The notes beneath the pieces were generated by a model, which saw nothing but the letters and a program-made list of their open reading frames with translations, did no database searches and was not told the DNA's origin. Shown here piece after piece: positions 60,401 to 64,000 of a DNA stretch of 64,000 nucleotides. The translations under genes and the position numbers were made by a program. The stretch is from Sisyra terminalis (Eukaryota > Arthropoda > Insecta > Neuroptera > Sisyridae). Each line of letters opens with the position of its first letter. Position 1 is the first letter of the stretch. The stretch spans positions 42,547,701-42,611,700 of the forward strand of contig OY292275.1 of NCBI GenBank assembly GCA_958496175.1, in the 5' to 3' direction.

Positions 60401-63400
60401 AGATATTAGAATTCTTATTGTATTAGAATTACATTAATAGTTTTTATTTTGAAATTTTTATTTTATGCACCTAAGTTAATTGTTGAATAACATTATTTTG
60501 TCGCTAACGCGACCATGTGATCATTAACGATTGTATGTAGTTGAACCGATTGTAAATATATGAATAAAAAGGTATTTAATTTCATCTAGCTACTGTAATA
60601 TTGGAAAAATTGCAACTATCAATTTGTAGTTTATCGTGTTGCTGTTTATGCTTTTTTAGATGTTTCTTTCTTGAGTAGGTATTAAAATCTCGGTTTATGT
60701 GGGAAGAAAAATTATGACGATGAATTTATCGTATATTAATTTTATATATCATACTCCCTCATCTTCCCGCTCATAACTCATTATTTTGATATTGTTTAAA
60801 CGACAGTACAGTAAATTTTTAATTTTTTAAGTTAATAACTCATAAACATCTTGTCCACTTATTAATAGATAATATCAGAATTCAGTTGCCTTGGTATTTG
60901 AAATTTGAGGTTGAATGTAACCCTCTGCCAGCAAATCTTTAATTGAAGCTAGGTATTGTTAATGAAGAAAGTTTTTCTGAAATTTAATTTAGGATGGACA
61001 AAAGACGAAAAATTTATCAATTTAGGAAATAATACAGAGTTGAGTGCGGGGAATGTGAAAAATATGGTTTTAAGGAATTAAAATATGAAGTCCATTCTTT
61101 GCATTTGTCGCTTGATTTCAATGCACTTCAATAGACCATAAGTTTTGCATCTCTTTAATTCAGTTTTGCCTTAAATCGGAAAGTATTTGTATTAATTTTA
61201 TGATTTAATTAAGGCAAAATCGTAATTAAGCAGGCCAAAATGATTCCTGTCTTAGGTCCCGAGTTATTAAAAACATCAAAAAGAAAGTGTCGATTTTTCT
61301 TTGTAGAATAATATTTTTTTTTTATATTTACTAAAATTATTATTACTCGTTATAGTAAGACGTTTAAAACCATAATTACGACTTTGTATTTAGATCTTTT
61401 TGATTTAGATTTCAATGGTCAATGTTACTGAAGAAAAACATGTCCAATTTCTAGCTCTTTTTCATTATCGAAATATGAAAAAATATGCTAATATATGTCT
61501 AATTTCTAACTAATTAACTGTATAACAAAGTTTGTAATATTACAATAAATTTTAAACTTGTTAATTGCGAATTTCATTTAAATTTTATACTTTAGTTGTT
61601 GTTACTAAATTTGTCTTTTTCTAAAAATTCTTTAGTTTTTCAATTAAGATGAAATTTTCAGTTTAAAAGTACGACAGGAGCTGCTGTAGTTTTCCTGATC
61701 ACCTTATTGGAAGCGACCGAAGAGGCGATAATTCAAGTAGTCGGCGAACATGTTCTTGAACGTGAAATGCGATTTCCCGTAAGTTTATTTCTTAAAAGTT
61801 CATACAGCATGCATAAAAATTAATTTTTCATACCCTTTTAACAATATTCCTTATACTAGCTACCCCACTACAACCAATACCGGGAAAGCTTTTCCGTCAG
61901 AAAAATTAACTCAAAAATATCCGCCGATAATAAGGTAGTTCTTACATGTTTTCATTTTTCTTCATTTGATATTTTCGAATTTGATAATTTTTTTATACAT
62001 AAGACTATTGAATAAATGATTACTTAATTTTGTGAAAGATACAGCGTGATACGATCAACTCAGAAACTACGGATGGCATTGGTCAGAGTTTCGTTGGAAG
62101 TTTGAATCCAGAATTGCATGTGATGCTACAATGTATTGTTCCACAATCTACGACATGTTTAACAATTCCTGTAATCCATCCCAAACATAAAAATGTTGCC
62201 ATGCTTGTCTGCCTGGTTGATTTCACAGACCGACCAAATGCGAAAGAGTATTACTCGAGTCACGTTGAGGAAACTTTTAGGTTTGCAATAGTTTCTCTTA
62301 ACATTAATTAACTTTTTCCTTTCAAACGTTTTCTTTTAAAAAGGTACTGTTTAACCCATATCATGAATACGATTGCCTATGAAGAGGAGCGTCGATTAAA
62401 ACGACAATGTCAATCGCTTCTCTCGGTCGCAAGAAAACTGTTTTCCCATTTGGGAGACTTGAATGATTTATTGAAGGAAATTATGGCCGAGGCGCGGCAA
62501 CTGACCAAAGCCGAAAGATGTTCATTATTTTTACTGGATCCAGACCATCAGCATCTTGTTGCAAAAGTGTTTGACGGAGTTGCTATAAACGATAATGTTG
62601 GTAAATATTACTACGTTTTAGTTTGATGATTAATAATGATCAATTTTACAGCAGATCAAAGAAGTCCGAATCACTAAAAATCAAGGAATCGCTGGCCACG
62701 TAGCTGTGACGGGAAAAGTTTTAAATATTCGTGACGCATACAGACATCCTTTATTTTTTAAAGGAATGGATGAATCCACTGGATTTAAAACTCGAAATAT
62801 TTTGTGTTTCCCGATTCGGGACGAAAAAGGAATTATAGGTATGATTTCATTAAGATAAATCATTTGGAAATTTTATAAAAAACAAATAGACTAAAAAGTT
62901 CCTTTTTTATTGTAAGGTGTTGCGCAACTTTGTAATAAAATGGATGGATTGTATTTCGATTTATTTGACGAAGAGGTTGCGTTGGCTTTTAGTATTTATT
63001 GTGGTATTTCAATTATGCATAGTATAGTTTATAAAAAAATTCAAGACGCCCAAGCTCGCAGCAAACTTTCGAACGAACTTATGATTTATCATATGAAGGT
63101 ATTTTTACATAATTTCCAAACAGCCAAAAATAATCTTCCAACAAGCAAGGTGGTATCATTTTGATTATTTAGGTATCCCAAGCTGATATTAAAGCTGTGC
63201 TGCACTGTAACAGCCAACACGATTGTGAAAAATTCGAAAAATTGTCTTTTTCACCTCGAGATATACCAAAAAGCGAAACTGTGTGTTATACATTAAAAAT
63301 ATTCGAAGAAATGGATTTTTTAACGAAATTCAGAATTAAAAAGGAGACTCTTGTACGATTTATTTTGTATGTGAAGAAAGGGTATCGAGATCCACCCTAT

Positions 63401-63731
63401 CATAATTGGATGCACGCGTTTTCAGTTGCCCATTTTGCATATTTACTTTTGGTTAATTTTCAATTGATTGAAAAGTCATATATTACGTAAGTATAGGGCA
63501 ATGTGTATTTGGTGTAATTGGAGTTTGGAATATATTTTTTTTTGTATATTAAGGGATTTGGAGGGATTGGCGTTCGTGGTAGCTTGTTTGTGTCACGATT
63601 TGGATCATCGAGGAACAAATAATACATTCCAAACTCAGTCAGGAAGTGTTTTGGCTAGTTTATATAGTAGTGAAGGATCAGTAATGGAACGACATCATCT
63701 TTCGCAAGCAATTTGCATATTGAATACTGAG
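57484..63731 (+). CDS. PDE2A: PDE2-type cGMP-stimulated cAMP/cGMP phosphodiesterase (3' end beyond window)
   Basis: Nine exons: 57484-57627, 61662-61778, 61860-61934, 62045-62280, 62344-62600, 62662-62838, 62917-63098, 63173-63486 and 63554-63731; in frame for 560 aa and then leaving on a GT donor. Seen: N-terminal [10 protein letters not shown] and LQLKINKY as in human PDE2A; a GAF-A region (about 22-190); GAF-B with [41 protein letters not shown] and the NK-F-DE motif [15 protein letters not shown]; and the start of the catalytic domain with [10 protein letters not shown] (H473, H477), [13 protein letters not shown] (H515, D516) and [11 protein letters not shown]. These His/Asp residues bind the two catalytic metals. 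Known: PDE2 hydrolyses cAMP and cGMP and is activated by cGMP binding to a GAF domain. The GAF-A part lacks a recognisable NK-F-DE motif. The exon 5/6 junction is uncertain (62600 to 62662, or a weaker AAT|GTTGGT donor with the 62648 acceptor). Intron 1 is 4 kb and repeat-bearing. Confidence 0.93.
57889..58730. mobile_element. hAT-like element in PDE2 intron 1
   Basis: The left end is TAGGGATGTTACGGAGAT and the right end, inverted, TAGAGATGTTACGGAGAT. Just outside are GTGTAGAC and ATGTAAAC, matching at six of eight positions, as for an aged 8-bp hAT duplication. The interior has no transposase I can recognise. More than half of its length is a palindromic element inserted into it (58112-58607). 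Confidence 0.65.
58112..58607. mobile_element. large near-perfect palindrome flanked by 12-bp direct repeats
   Basis: From about 58147 to 58610 the sequence is an inverted repeat with arms of about 225 bases and a short centre near 58380 (ATGATTGCTGTGAATG). Arm landmarks include TATACTGTGTATACAATATA, GGACCGCAATATATCC, GAACAGAAGTTCAAAC, ATTCGTGACGTATTGCC, ACGTATTTCGATTG and CTTCCTCAGTGG. TAGCGACTTGTT occurs directly on both sides (58100-58111 and 58608-58619), which reads as a target duplication. A one-arm relative is at 33.5 kb. Confidence 0.75.
58731..61661 (+). other. remainder of PDE2 intron 1
   Basis: About 2.9 kb of AT-rich intron. A 65-codon plus frame at 59333 covers a less AT-rich patch but has no recognisable content. 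A GGGGCCATTCATAAATT motif at 59083, also seen as GGGGTCATTCATAAATT near 35310, may be the edge of an unresolved repeat. No further exon was found. Confidence 0.55.
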
Positions 63732-63805
63732 GTTTATGTGTATTCTAAGATTGATAAAGGCACTTTACACGAATATGTTTATTTCCATTTGGTTTTACCG
63801 AAATA

Positions 63806-63864
63806 GTATCGTCAACTCGTTTTTACACACATAATCTTATATGGTTAAAATGAGTTGATGATAC
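63806..63864. repeat. short inverted repeat (hairpin)
   Basis: GTATCGTCAACTCGTTTT and AAAATGAGTTGATGATAC pair at 16 of 18 positions around a loop of about 23 bases. It lies in the intron after the last visible PDE2 exon. It may be the edge of a small transposable element or chance. Confidence 0.4.
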
Positions 63865-64000
63865 GTTCCCTCATAGAAATGAACGTATACGTGTAAAACA
63901 TCTCTTATGGATGATCATTAAACATTAAAGGTGATTTTTTGAATGCTTTTTTCGTGAATACTTCTTTCATTCCGTCCCGACGATGAAGTATTTATTATAT

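Noticed and set aside
1..64000. Bacterial-type features such as operons, ribosome binding sites, or phage genes
   Set aside because: All genes have spliceosomal introns and animal-specific orthologues; no prokaryotic gene is present.

Overview
This is an animal nuclear window, most likely from an insect. It is strongly AT-rich, with GT-AG introns, long repeat-filled introns, and tRNA-derived SINEs, hAT-type and fold-back elements. All eight well-supported protein genes have coding frames that close across every intron I joined. The best order-level guess is simply Insecta, because the gene set includes the invertebrate PDE2 layout and a small amidated-peptide precursor. I could not place it more precisely.

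Layout. 1-5.3 kb: AT-rich, no convincing gene. 5.3-16.3 kb, minus strand: RBBP6 (DWNN + zinc knuckle + RING + SR/Lys-rich tail), 10 coding exons, 1789 codons. 16.3-16.9 kb: shared divergent promoter region. 16.9-18.1 kb, plus strand: SURF1 (290 aa), complete in five exons. 18.9-40.5 kb, minus strand: RBM42 (285 aa), whose last coding exon lies 20.7 kb from the second. That giant intron holds most of the window's mobile DNA and, near its 5' end and on the opposite strand, a 130-aa secreted, probably amidated peptide precursor (38.4-38.8 kb). 41.7-43.35 kb, minus: BAP60/SMARCD SWI/SNF subunit (504 aa). 43.9-46.4 kb, minus: a coiled-coil protein with an N-terminal DUF4485 domain, CEP112-like (480 aa). 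47.9-53.4 kb, minus: PDXDC1 (775 aa), a decarboxylase-fold protein without the cofactor lysine. 53.45-57.5 kb: intergenic, with a 1.5-kb inverted-repeat element. 57.5 kb to the window edge, plus: a PDE2-type dual cAMP/cGMP phosphodiesterase (first 560 aa; the rest lies beyond the window).

Repeats. A tRNA-Ser-like SINE occurs at least seven times, mostly in minus orientation. One copy is split by a decayed hAT element that itself carries a fold-back element. Two related TA-flanked inverted-repeat elements of about 1.05 kb sit in two different introns of RBBP6. A near-perfect 470-bp palindrome with 12-bp direct flanks sits inside another hAT-like element in PDE2 intron 1.

Functionally the genes are housekeeping (ubiquitin/mRNA processing, cytochrome oxidase assembly, splicing/RNA binding, chromatin remodelling, centrosome) plus two signalling genes, PDE2 and the nested peptide precursor. 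They do not form a pathway; neighbourhood reflects genome position only. Exon ends were read by eye and could be off by a base in A/T runs, although every junction used preserves the reading frame.
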